Shown here piece after piece: positions 46,057 to 57,800 of a stretch of 64,000 nt of DNA; within the stretch, counting starts at the first letter, position 1; every line of letters starts with the position of its first letter. The notes under the pieces were generated by a model. The model ran no database searches, was not told where the DNA came from, and saw only the letters and a list, made by a program, of their open reading frames with translations. The position numbers and the translations under genes are program-made. This stretch comes from Ctena decussata (taxonomy: Eukaryota; Mollusca; Bivalvia; Lucinida; Lucinidae), in NCBI GenBank assembly GCA_963989385.1, contig OZ022515.1:5054803-5118802 (forward strand), written 5' to 3'.

Positions 46057-46704
46057 TTACTTAATGGTTATAGTTTCACCTGAGTTTTATTCTGACTTTC
46101 TTCTATTTCCTTATTTCCTTCGAATGTAGACCTCAGAGCGCTATAAAACCGTTTCTTTTTCTTTTATTATCATTTTATGTTTTCAACAATGCAGATAAGA
46201 AAAATGATGTAATTTATACATTATGACGCCATCATGATGTCACTGCCTATTATAGTGCTACTTGCTAAAGAATCTTCACCACTATCATTTTGCTACAACC
46301 ATGCAAAATTTTGAATACTTTCTTTCAAAGAATAAAGGAATTAAAACATTTCAAAAAGGTCCACTTTTTGAGACACCCTGTATAAACTTGTTTGAGAAGA
46401 TTTTCTGCAAATTTCATCAGAAGCTTGTAGGCATGATCGACACTAAATTTCGAAAAGTACAACCATTGTAGCCCACTGGCTGTTTTATGTCTTTTATAAA
46501 ATTGATGTATTTGTTTTATTTGAGCTTTGAGCTATTGACTGTTAATTTGAGCTGCATGTCGTTAAGAGTTTTATATCTGTAAACGTAAACACTGTTTACA
46601 TTGCAGCTTTTTTTTGGTCTATAGTTTGTGTCAGATTCGTATTGGTCTTCCATGATTCAAGTATTCAATGGTATATCGTAATGAATGAAAAACGGAAATG
46701 TTAT

Positions 46705-47384
46705 TTACTGAAACAGATCAAGTGCCAGAGCATTATTCGACTGAATCATCTTTTGAAATATGGCAGCCATTCTAGTACCCATCTCAAACCTATACTTATC
46801 TGGAAACATACGCTGCCCAGTGGCGGATAACTGCCAGTAAAAATACGGCAAACCGTTTGTAACTACACCTACGACAAACGGTCCAGAATATTCGTTGATT
46901 GCCAATATAGGTGCACCAGAAGAACCTTTCTCTAGATAACAATTGAACATTATCTTCTCGCTTTTATTACAGCCATGAAACCCCAAATCTATTGAGCTAG
47001 GTTGTACGTCTGGCCGGAGACATTTGGAGAGTCTTTCTTTGTTATCTTGCAGATATTGTTGTGCAGCAGGAATTGACGGGTGGATTGGTGATATAACCTC
47101 GCAATGTGGATCAAGTTTTTTCATGCCATCTTTGTGCCCATATCCAATAATGTTTATAAACGGCACATGCACTGGTGGCTGGTCTGATCGGTGAAGCCTC
47201 AGCGCTGGTGGTAATATGTTAGGATTAGCCAATTCTAAAACTGCAACATCATACTCTGTATTATAGTAGACCGCGCTCTTGATATGAAATACTGGCAGAG
47301 TCTGTACTCCTGGGTAATGAAAACTGATCAGAACATTCGAATCATTCAAATGGCTCCTGTTTAGCTGTTCAGGTTGCATAGGGT
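46705..47384 (-). CDS. Protease last exon with catalytic Asp and Ser
   Basis: This exon follows a textbook acceptor (pyrimidine tract, then TTTCAG) and encodes 225 residues before TAA at 46705-46707. Asp lies in YDVAVLEL and Ser in KGSSGAPILAI, with a following GPFVVGVVTNG strand typical of the fold. The ORF itself continues open 5' of the acceptor, but the splice site and phase to the His exon make 47384 the better boundary. A minus-strand AATAAA lies about 190 bp past the stop, near 46514-46519. Confidence 0.82.
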
Positions 47385-49662
47385 CTGAAACAGAAATGAA
47401 AATATAACGGAATGTCAAGTCGTCCTTGACCATACGTACAAAGCATGAAATTTAGCGTTTGTGACTTCAGTCACAGACGCTTTCATTACTAACTGTAAAT
47501 CATTTATACAGTTTTATTGACTGATCAGTTAACGTTACTGGTGTTTCAAGCGAATCTTTGGCGAATATGCAGCGGCAAAAATGATAACAGTAACATCAAA
47601 ATCTACATTTACCACATACATGTATACTGTTCTAATAAGATTATCGAATTTTGCCTCTTACATAATCATGTAAAGGTAATAAAAAGTGACTCTGGTAGAA
47701 CAATAACAGCGAATTATTTGCCACTTTTATGACATAAATGTATTTATTTTATATTTCGACTTAAAGCAGATCAATAGCGAGGGTAGTTTTCATCATGTAG
47801 GGACTTACCTAGCGTTGCTTGATTGTTTTATGAAAGAAAATTTTGAGCTTGTACACGTTAGAAGGCAATGAAAAAATCATGGTCCTGTGTCAGCCGATTT
47901 TTTATAGGGATAAGAGGCTATAGGTGTTAAGGATCAGTACACGGTACACGACATTTATTCTGTTCTGATATCGCCCGAAAGAAAAATATTCATTAAACTC
48001 CCCTGGAGCTTCGCTCAGAGATGCAAACATTGGAACAAAACAGTTTATATTACTGTTTACAACCATTGGACATAGGGATGGACAAAAAGTGATCGCAGAA
48101 ACTTCAAGTCTGTGTACACTTACCAAAAGTTTTAATTGATCAGTGTTATACTTTGTAGAAATATGCATTTGAAACAATATGTTTGAATATGTTTGATCTA
48201 GTTATCAAAAGTGAATATTATAATAAACAAATTATTGTAATATTAGAGTTAGGAACCTTCTTCGTAAACCATAAGTTGTTTTGGAAACGCACAAAACTGC
48301 ACCAAACTGCCAAACATCAAAACAGTGCAGAAGCAAATACAGATTTTCATGATAAAAATATAAAACATGTATTCTGTCTTCATGGGATGTCTATTTGTAT
48401 TATTTTTATTTTGAAATATTTAAATTATCCCGCCTTTGACCATTTGGGTCTTTAAAAGACGCCTCAAATTGTAGAACATCATATTTCAAATGCATAAGAG
48501 AATATGCTGCGTTTACATTTCAAGAATATAAGTGCATTTCTTCTTCGTGATGTATGATCAGGAGAGTCTAAAGTATAGGTGCACCACTAAATTTTGTCGG
48601 TGCACCGCTAATTTACAGGTCCACCGATATTCTATCGGTCCACCGATACTTAGAACTTATAGGTGCATCGATAAAATTACAGGTGCATTGATACAATTAT
48701 AGCTGCACCTGTAAAAATATCGGTGGACGATAAATTTTAGTGGTGGACCGATATTATCGCTGCTCGTACATTTTATAAGAGCAGCGATACAGCTAGACCA
48801 ATTAGGCGTTAAAATCAGCTAGACAGGACATCTGATTGGCTGTTTTAGATGTAAGATCAGCGCCAAAACGGGTCATGCAAAATATATACGTGGACCGCTA
48901 ATTTTATCGGTGGACCTATAAAGTTATCGGTGGACCGATAAAATTTATCGGTCCACCGATACTTTTATAGGTGCACCTGTAATTTTATCGCAGCACCTGT
49001 ATATTTTATCGGTCCACCGATATATGCTAAATATCGGTAGACCGATAAAATATCGGTGGACCTGTAAATTAACGGTGGACCGATAAAATTTATCGGTCCA
49101 CCGCTAAAATTTAGCGGTGCACCTGTATATTTTTACAGGTGGACCGGTATCGGTAGTTTTGACCCTTTTGGTACACCATAAAATTTACATACGGCTCATT
49201 TCTATCGAAAATGTGACCAATTAGTTTTTTTCAATGTAGTTCATACGTTGTTGGCTGGAACAAGCAAAGCTGTCCTAGTAAATATCAAACTAAAGTTTAT
49301 TATGGTTGTCGACGATCTCTGTTTAACAATGACATAAACAATCAGTATTATGTTCTCCGAAACAGTGATTTGTTGCAGAAGAAAAGCCGGAAAATGTCGT
49401 CTGCTCTTATAGGCTTACTGAGATAGATTTTCTTATCATGACCTACCAATAATAGGACCGACACAGTGAGCAGCGGTTACAACATACTTGCTTCCAGCTC
49501 TAAATACTGTTGCTATTTGACGTCCATTACAGATAAGAGCTCCAACGGAATTCATTGTCTGAGTCAACATATTCATTGTGCGTTGATCTAGAGTGTCATC
49601 CATGCTTTTCTTGAAGTTGTGGTCACCAGCTGAAGCTACAGAGTCTGAAGAAACAGCACATT
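46705..49662 (-). CDS. FAM111-like trypsin-fold serine protease (catalytic region)
   Basis: Two minus-strand exons, 49447-49662 and 46705-47384, join in frame (phase 1) and contain the full Ser-protease triad: His in VTAAHC, Asp in YDVAVLEL, and Ser in GSSGAPI. The stretch FINIIGYGHKDGMKKLDPHC resembles the I.IGHPDG...K.D.C region of vertebrate FAM111 proteases, and the layout (GALIC, AAHC, D.A.L, GSSG.P, VGVVTNG) fits a trypsin-like peptidase of that group. Human FAM111 proteins act in nuclear protein quality control and antiviral restriction; the mollusc role is unknown. No secretion signal was found in the visible part. An upstream exon at 54697-54827 fits by phase and would supply a Met. 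The 1.9-2 kb intron between His and Asp exons contains a palindromic array (48577-49160). Confidence 0.8.
48577..49160. repeat. Array of ~22 near-palindromic TATCGGTCCACCGATA-type units
   Basis: Units of about 14 bp (centre GGTCCACC, GGTGCACC or GGTGGACC) separated by AT-rich spacers of ~8-10 bp. Two blocks, 48577-48755 and 48890-49160, flank a 130-bp insert. It lies in the protease intron. Confidence 0.8.
49447..49662 (-). CDS. Protease exon with catalytic His
   Basis: This 216-nt exon lies between TTATTCAG and GTAGGT (2 bases + 71 codons + 1 base). It encodes a hydrophilic lead with Asp-rich stretches (SMDDTLDQRT), then NSVGALICNGRQ and YVVTAAHCVGP, the first beta strands and catalytic His of a trypsin-like fold. 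It needs a preceding exon ending in phase 1, which the 54697-54827 exon provides. Confidence 0.82.
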
Positions 49663-51894
49663 CTGAATAAAACAGGGTAGGGAATCACGTTTTTTTTGTT
49701 TTGATACGCCACACGGGGAAATGGTCCGGCTGTGAGTGATTCTTGAAATATAGGAGTAAGTTATTTCTCTTTTAGATATTTTACACTCACTGAGCTACAT
49801 GTATTCCTCATTTTCCAGTCCACATATTTAGTTCTTACGACACTTTAATTGAAATAAAAAGATTTGCTTTTTTGGGCAAGGAATCTGTTAACAAAATTCA
49901 ACTGATGTCCGCTAAGGTTGTTACGACATTTTTAATATTTGAATCTTTGCGGTTCCATCAAAGAGTTTTTCGAATGGCCATATCTGGAAGATGTGTGCCG
50001 GAGAAGTCGTACATGTATAACTCAGTGTGTGTAAATTATTTAAAGAGAAATAATAAGCTATTTACCGTGCCATCCATGTAGAGTAACAAAACAAAAAGCA
50101 CGTGATCCCCACGTTGTAGAAGGAAACATCTCAACTGGATCTAGGAAACAACGTTACGTTGTAACGTTATAGAAAAAAACTACAACGATTCACGTGTAAA
50201 AGAGATCGCGTCCATTATCTGTGAAGGCGTGATGATTCGGTGTGGCTTCTACTGTATTGACCAATAGCTTAAATAGTGCAAGTAAAAGAAAGATAACTAC
50301 ACATATGGTAATAGATAGATGCAGTGATAAATTAAACTCTTAAAGAATTCTTTCAAGAGCAGAGATTACATTCTAAAGAAAAAAAACAAAGGCCATAGTT
50401 CTAAGCTTCGGCGAGAATACAGAACAAAGTTCCCTTGAGACTTGCAAATCTGAAAAAATTTGCCCTGTCGCACGTTTTGGTTTATCTATTTTGCCACACT
50501 CTCTCTCTTTTCAACTATATTCTTTTAATTCAAGGTGAACATAAACCTCAGTATTAAACTATCAGGTTAACGAAATATTGCATGCAGTTTATGTGCAGGC
50601 CTTCATAATTATCATATACACGGAACTTTTCGCCGGTATGAATTTTCGCGGTTTTGGGTCTAAAATGTTAGCATTTATTTTCGCGATGTTTAATATTTGC
50701 GGTCTGGAATGTGAGCAAAAATTGCTGGTATAAAAATATGTATAACCATTAGCTGGAAAGTAACTCAATACAACCATTAGCTGGAAAGTAACTCAGAATA
50801 AAATGAGCAACTTTATGACAAGCGCGGCGATTTCAATTTTCCCACAGTTAACTTTCCGTTTTTGAGTAACAATATTTCCTTCGGAATCTGCATAGTATAA
50901 CGCAATTTAAATCTCTCATGCTAAAGCCTATTTTAAATATCAGGACTTTGTTAAAACAGCTAAACTGTTCGCCAGTGGATTAGTGTCACAGAGATATCGC
51001 AGAGCAAAACTTGTATCAACATTCAAACAAAATTTATGGGAGGCACCATGACTCTTTGATCCCTTCAATGTGGTCGTTTCTAAACTTATTTCCGATTTGA
51101 TGGCCACAACCGAAATATAGTAAGGCTTTCCGTTACCTGTCATTCAGTTTCACAGACTTATTCCACAGATACATAGGTATGGCGGGTGTTTTATAGTAGG
51201 CATGTGATGCTTACTAAGCGCGAGCACCGGATTACACCTCTGTTTTTGGATTCAGCTCTGTGTATCTTAAATATTTCGGAATGGTCAGTGTTCATATTTT
51301 TTACGAGTTCGGACTTATAACGTGGGTACTTTGACCATTTTAATTTATAACATAATGCTGTACTTGAACGTGCATATGTCACGTGTGTTCACTGTTTATA
51401 ATCGGGATTGAATAAAACAGGCAAAGGTGTCATTTGCAATTATTCGTTTGCTCGATACGAATCAACAAGCAGGTAGTATTGTTGTTTAATCAGTTAACAT
51501 GTCATATCTCTGCACTACCTTGTCCTCTGAATTTCTGTCTTAATTATAATTGATATGAAGTTCAGAAATGTTCGAAGCAAACAAACACAGAAGCTACTAG
51601 AAATGTTTTCTACAGAACAACAGGTTTCCCCCCGGCAGCCCTCTGTCCCCACCACCTAGAAGCACCCACTAATGCATTCACACCTGCTTGTATCATGATC
51701 CTAAAACATTGATATGGCGATATAATCTATAGATTTGGTCAGTTGAGACGTCAGTACTTTCGAGAGCATTCTCGGGCCAGAAATAAAGACCTACAAACTC
51801 GGGGGAAACCTGCCGATTTGGATGATATATTGTTTACTGGAACGTTGAACCACGACTCAACGACAACAAAAAATCAATATCATATAAAGCCCTT
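49663..51894. other. Intronic or intergenic, no exon recognised
   Basis: Sequence between the protease His exon and its likely upstream exon. Around 50625-50710 TTTTCGCGG/TTTTCGCGATG words suggest an old repeat. Confidence 0.45.
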
Positions 51895-52560
51895 CTGTGA
51901 CCTTGAAACCCCATCATCTGTTTTGCTTGTTACCCATATAAGTCTGACTGAATTCTACACAAAGGTTCAAGAAATAGCTAATAGCTGCCATGACCTTGAA
52001 ACTGGGGACAAGGTCATCAAAACATTATCAGCTCTTAAGCTTGTCTCCATGAAATATCTTTGCAAGTCTGGAGAAAATCCATCTCATTGTACAAAAGGTA
52101 TCCTACATTCCAGACATTAACCTTGAAAATGAGGTCAACACCAAAAAATAAATTTTAAGCCGGTTTCAATGGAAAGCCCATCGAAGCCTGATGAATATCT
52201 TTCCATTGTCTCACGAAATATCTTATTTTTAGGAAAAAAAGTAACAATATTATCTTGGAATTCGACCCTAACAATGAGAAAACAAAAAACCCTTGGGATT
52301 GGCTATGCAAATTTGCTGAGAATACAGCCAATGGTTCAAGAGATATATCATTTTAGTGAAAAGTTTACATACATTAAGTCCCCCTGCAACCTTTAATGAG
52401 GTCAAGGTCACAAAATCTAAACACCTTTTCATTTGTCCCAATGAAATAACCTTGCAAGTTTTGAGAAATTCCTTCGGCTGATTTAAAACATATCCGGCAT
52501 ACGAGATTTGACCTTGAAAATGAGGTCCATGTCACCAAAAACGACACATGTCTTCAACCT
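51895..52560 (+). repeat. Diverged modular repeat with GACCTTGAAA / GAGGTCA words
   Basis: TGACCTTGAAA..., AATGAGGTCA and CACCAAAA words recur every ~110-190 bp, resembling a decayed relative of the 20035 modules. ORFs here are not convincing. Confidence 0.4.
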
Positions 52561-53449
52561 GTCACAATGATATATCAATGCATGTCTGATGAATGTCCAA
52601 GAATCATTTCAATACATATCTGATTTTGGTGACGATTTAACATTTGTATGATGGCTTTGGCCTTCCTATGGAATCAAGGTCACCAAAATATAGTAAAATC
52701 TTGGGTTTTTCCGAAAGCATATTTATACAAGTTTGATGAGAATTTAGCGGAGAAAGACCGAGAAACATCCCGCAACTTGGTTATTCTATTTTATCAAATA
52801 GCTTCACTTTTTTGTTATCAATATATATTTTATATTGAAATTCATTACATTTACTAAGAGAAGATTTGTGGATTACTCAGTGTGCCTATTATCGAAGGTG
52901 AGTTTTTGGTGTATTGTGTATGTTTCTTTCGATGTCTTGAGTGGTTGATGCTATGTGGGCTTGGCTTTTCCTGAGTATCTTCATAAATATTTTTAACACT
53001 GTCATAAATTTTGTGGCCGATATTTTGTCTTGCAAAAATCCTGATTTAATTTTCTCTAGCAGAAGTCAATGTCTCGTTAGGTCACTTTCATATTTTAATA
53101 ATGGGGGTGGGCGGTGGAAGTTGAAAACAGACAGACCCCCCCCCCCCCCCCCCCTTCGCCTTCATTTACAGGACAACGCAAAGCCATGCCTATTAATGTA
53201 ATTCCTTTTTCATATTTCCTTCTATTTCAAGATTTTTCCAGTATTCGTCCATTATTCTACGAATTATATCCTTAATCATATGACCTATGCTATACACAAG
53301 CCATCTGTCTGGCAGATCCAGATGAAAAACTGAGTTGTTTAGACACTGTTTCGTTGGGTAAAGCAAGCTGATAAGCCTGTCAAGGAGTTGTTGAGAGGTA
53401 TGCTTCAGTAGGTATCGCGAGACATAACAAAGCGTAATCAAACACAGAA

Positions 53450-54060
53450 TAGAACATCGCTAAACATACTATGTCGTAGGAAAGTGTATACAACGCGTAG
53501 TAATACATAGACGAGTTTTATGTATAGCTACGTATCTAAGACGCTTCATTTACGTTCTAGTACGTTTAAACTACGTTTCAACACGTTTGAACTACTCATT
53601 CAGTATTTTGAAATTCTACGTTTAAGTTGAAATTTCAATTCAAACGTAGCTAGGCCATATATGTAGCTGTATATATGCATCTGTAATACGCATTCACGAC
53701 GTGGTAATACGCATATTGCCGTTTTGGTACGTTTTAAATACGAAGATAAGCCTAGTACTCAATACGTGACACTGCGACTGAGGCTTAGACGACCTTGAGG
53801 TTATTCTTGTTAGGTTTTTATACGTATTTAATGCGTTTCGCCTAACTTTTAGTACGTTTTATCACGTTTTACTGTGTGTGCCTACGCTTATCAAAATGAA
53901 CTGTTTGAGTTTAACATACCAAAACAATTGAGCTCTATCTATTTACGTATCCACCATGTTTTGCAATGTATACTGCCGTTTTGCTTCGTTTTTTAAATGT
54001 TGTAAGACCTGGCCCTCAATACGTGACATTGAGACTCTGGCTTAATTGACCAGTCAATGG
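53450..54060. repeat. TACGTTT-rich repeat region
   Basis: TACGTTT, ACGTTTAA and AATACGTGACA(C/T)TG words recur, the last at about 53761 and 54019, each followed by a GACT...GGCTTA stretch. Two diverged ~260-bp units are likely. Confidence 0.45.
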
Positions 54061-54696
54061 AAAGGAATTTCTTAAATTATTCTCCTTAAATATAAGTAAT
54101 TCCCCATATAAGAAAAATATACTAAAAGTCTATACAAATCTGGTTGTTCCAAAATATGCACCAAGCAAGCGTAAAACTTCAAAAGGTTAGAAAAAGATTT
54201 TAACATGTAATTGATCTGACATATTTTTTAATAAAAAGTAAAAATATTATAAATAAAAAACTGTAATGCCTTGCCTGAGTTTAAATGGCTAATAGAATAA
54301 GATACATAGTGTTTCAAGAAAATCCGTTGAGTTGCAATGAAATTAATTCAAACTTTTGCATTCTACCTTTCTTCAAAGGGCAACGGCCTATACAGCAATA
54401 AATCATAGTTTTGAGAATATTTTTTGGCTGACTTAATAGTTACTTAGTGGATTTTTGATATGATGAAAAGGCAATTAAACCAGATATAGGTGTGCGCCTA
54501 ACGATAATGGAAGGATTTGAGCATTTTTTTCTTTGCTGACTTAATTGTAAATTCCTGGGATTTTGATAAATCAACATCAGTCTAATTAATGCATTCGTTG
54601 AAATATCTCTGAATAGTCTAAGGCACTATTTCCTATTTACACACATTCCTGACTCTAGTTAGTCGCTTTGGCTAAGCAGGCTGGATTGAGTCTTAC

Positions 54697-54827
54697 CCTT
54701 GACGGACATTGTTACACACTGTGTCGTTAGTGCTTCCGAATCTTTTTCTCTCTTATCCTGGACGTACTTTCTCCTGACCGACACATCCATCTGCAGCAAC
54801 TCCCGTTGGCTCTGTCTCATCTTGCTT
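54697..54827 (-). CDS. Exon of unsettled membership: protease 5' exon, ROCO last exon, or bridge
   Basis: There is a strong acceptor (TTTATTTCAG) and a strong donor (AAGG|GTAAGA). One frame is open across it and encodes a charged helix, MRQSQRELLQMD..., ending TMSVK in phase 1, which matches the phase needed by the 49447-49662 protease exon. Read in phase 0 from the first AG, as the ROCO exon 55717-56280 would require, it instead ends after 24 residues (stop at 54753-54755). A second AG seven bases downstream would place ATG AGA CAG in phase 0 and link ROCO to protease in one frame. The inner ATG (54818-54820) also has A at -3, so it could start a 339-residue protease. Confidence 0.55.
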
Positions 54828-57800
54828 CTGAAATAAATGGTACAGGCTTTGAAAAAATCAATTTTATGTCTCAATAAAATAAACTACGAAGAGGAATGAA
54901 ATATTTTTTACACTACGGCCTCATTATTCATACAAGCACGCATGGAGAAAAATTATTTCTGCTTGTTACTTAGATTTTTAAATGCAACAGTGCCCTTTCT
55001 CATACTTATGATCATGCCCATGCCGTCTATCAAGGAGAGACGAGACAAAACAAAACGTATCTTATTAGCTAACATATTAAGTTGCTTCAACGATAAGATG
55101 AAATTCTATTTTAACCGTCTTATTACACAAATTACTAAATAAAACAAAGGTTTGTTATGCGCTTTTTTAAAGATCAAGGGTTTTCTGCTCTTGAAGGAAC
55201 TCTTTAAGATTTTACTTTTACATACCTCGGTGCAAAAGCCTTGTAAGTGCACTTTGCAATCGTTCTGCACTAAACTACCTTCTTAAACATTGATGCAGAA
55301 CTCTTGTAAGTATACTGAAAGTCGTCTAGCACATAACATTATATTCCTAACTACAGTGCAACAAATCATGTACTAAAGCGATTTCTGTAAGTAAACTTTT
55401 AAAGTTTGGTGAAGTATAATTAATAGTGAATTAAAACTGTGTTTTTTTCGAGTAATACACATTATTTTTCTTATGAATTGGGTTCTGTGGCACTTTAAGA
55501 TATACAAAATACTCCATGGAGACAACGATAATGGACGAAACTCAAGTAACGATAGAAAAACTTTTTACCTTTCACATAAATAGTGGGTTTCTCATGTACA
55601 TGTACACGCATACTTACATGCAAGTGCAATGTATTTTCAGTTTTTCCCTCATTACGCCGTTATCTTTGTTATACCTGTATGCATTTATTTAACACAATCA
55701 AGCAACTTAAATTTACCATGTCTATCCAGCCTCCAAGAATTTCTTTTACTTTCAATACATGTGAGTCTTGGCATTTGTCGCATGTAACAGCTGCTTGGTT
55801 GATCATGTGATTAATGTCCAGGTATCCACCACAGTCTGCAGGCGAGTACTGTGGACACTGAATACATTGACGAAAATCGTCTGAGAATCCCATGGCTTGA
55901 AGAATACTTCTAAAGCTTTGAACAAGGAATTCCTGCACGGGTTGGCAAACGGCATGGTGAGGTTGTTCTTTATCCACAAAGCTCACTATTCTCGCATGAA
56001 CAGCATAATTCACAAGAAATACTGTCAGTTTGAAATGACCTGGCTCGTCAAGATTGAACTTACAAACCCCACAAAATATGAGCTTTGCTCCCTGCTGTTC
56101 CACTATTGGCCACCTTGTGATACACATGGCTAACAACTTCTGAAATATCGCTGGTGGTAGACAATTATTCATTGCAACCAAGCAAAATACTGAAGTGCGA
56201 GACAACCCTTCCAAACGCGTTATTAGATTTGTGTCAGCTTCTTTGTGTACCATACAAGGTATGATGTAACGAATGTCTTTCTGGAATGGAAGAAAGCGTG
56301 TCTTCAAACTCACACAAAAAAGTGTGTCTTCAAACTGACACAAAATGCTCATCTTAACTAAGTCTAGTCATATATCTCCGGGTACTTCACTGTAATCGGT
56401 GTAATGTAGACCTTTCAGCCTATCCCTCGTCCACTTAAAATGGTGTGTACATCTTTATGCTTTTGTCGCCATTTGACTTCCTGTTTGCTTCCGTGGACGA
56501 CGAATCCCTTTAAAAATTCTTTTTTTTTCATCCATTAATATCAGAAAAGCAGTTTTACATTTTTCCAAAACCGATCCAAATCATTATTAAAATACAGAAA
56601 GGTGGTGATTTTTAGTATATCAAAATCGAGACTCTTTATGACAGTTACTCCACTCGTTGGCTTGCATTAAATTTACACAATTGAATACCTCATTGCTGTA
56701 TCAAAAACGCAGGTATACCAGAATCATACCAGCTGCCTATCTACGAATAATGAAATTCCTTGCGATATCAAAGCCATTAACATGACTTTAGCATGAATGC
56801 AGAGAATCCTGGGCCATTTATTTAAAAAGTGTGCCATGCCTAAACTACATCCAACATATCTGTACGAAGATCTATGTAAAACGTGTACCTTTGTTTCGTC
56901 GTTATTTGCATCTAAGTCGTTATGGAAGCCGACAGGAGCAGCAATAAAGAGAAATTTCTCCATCAGACGAATCACGTGCTCATGGTTTTCAAATAGACTT
57001 GGATCTTCTTTGTTCTTCTCAAAGATACTGACTATAAAATATATTGGGAAATACGACTCAGGCCATACATATACAACTACAGTGGGACCTCTTTACATTG
57101 GCAGCATTTGTTCCCAAATGTTTTGCGATTAAACTGAATTCGCTGTTGTAAGAATGCATATTCAGAACAATATAGCCACTCCGTGCATATTAAAATGACG
57201 TCATAAAGAATTTCGCTGTTGTAATAAATGCAGTGATAAATCGGGCCGACTGTAGTATATTAATATCATCAAAGGTCAATAAGCAAACAATACAAGAATA
57301 ACCAGCATCAGCCCTAAACGTTCACACAAGAAACGACAATAAAAATAGATGTATATTTGTGGTATGTGCTATTAAATGACCGAAAATGAAAACCAAACTC
57401 GATTTACGCGAGAAATGCAATGCTAAAAGAGTATTACAAGCTACGTAAAAGCCTTTAGGATACATTATTGGCTGTGTACAATTTATAAATATTGATGTAT
57501 ACTAATTTTAAGGGTAACTACATTTCAGGAACTGACTGAATCAGATCCCAAATCCTATCCCCAACATCAAAGGGAAAGAATGACGAACACATCCCAACAA
57601 ACAATAAATTACAAGTGATAAGCCGAGTCAGCAGCTCTTTCCCAAATAGGTGGCAACTCAGCTATATTTATTGAACTAAATAATGTAGACCAACAGAAGG
57701 GTTACAACAGACTAAGCAAATTATACAAAAAAAACATTTAACAATTATTTTTACCTATTTTCTATTTTTATTATAGAAGGGTTAAAATAAGAACACAATA

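Noticed and set aside
48577..49160. CRISPR-like array
   Set aside because: Units are self-complementary 14-mers that vary among themselves, spacers are under 12 bp and AT-rich, and the host is a eukaryote.
51743..52120. 125-residue plus-strand open frame
   Set aside because: It overlaps a diverged GACCTTGAAA repeat. No motif, splice context or composition supports a gene.
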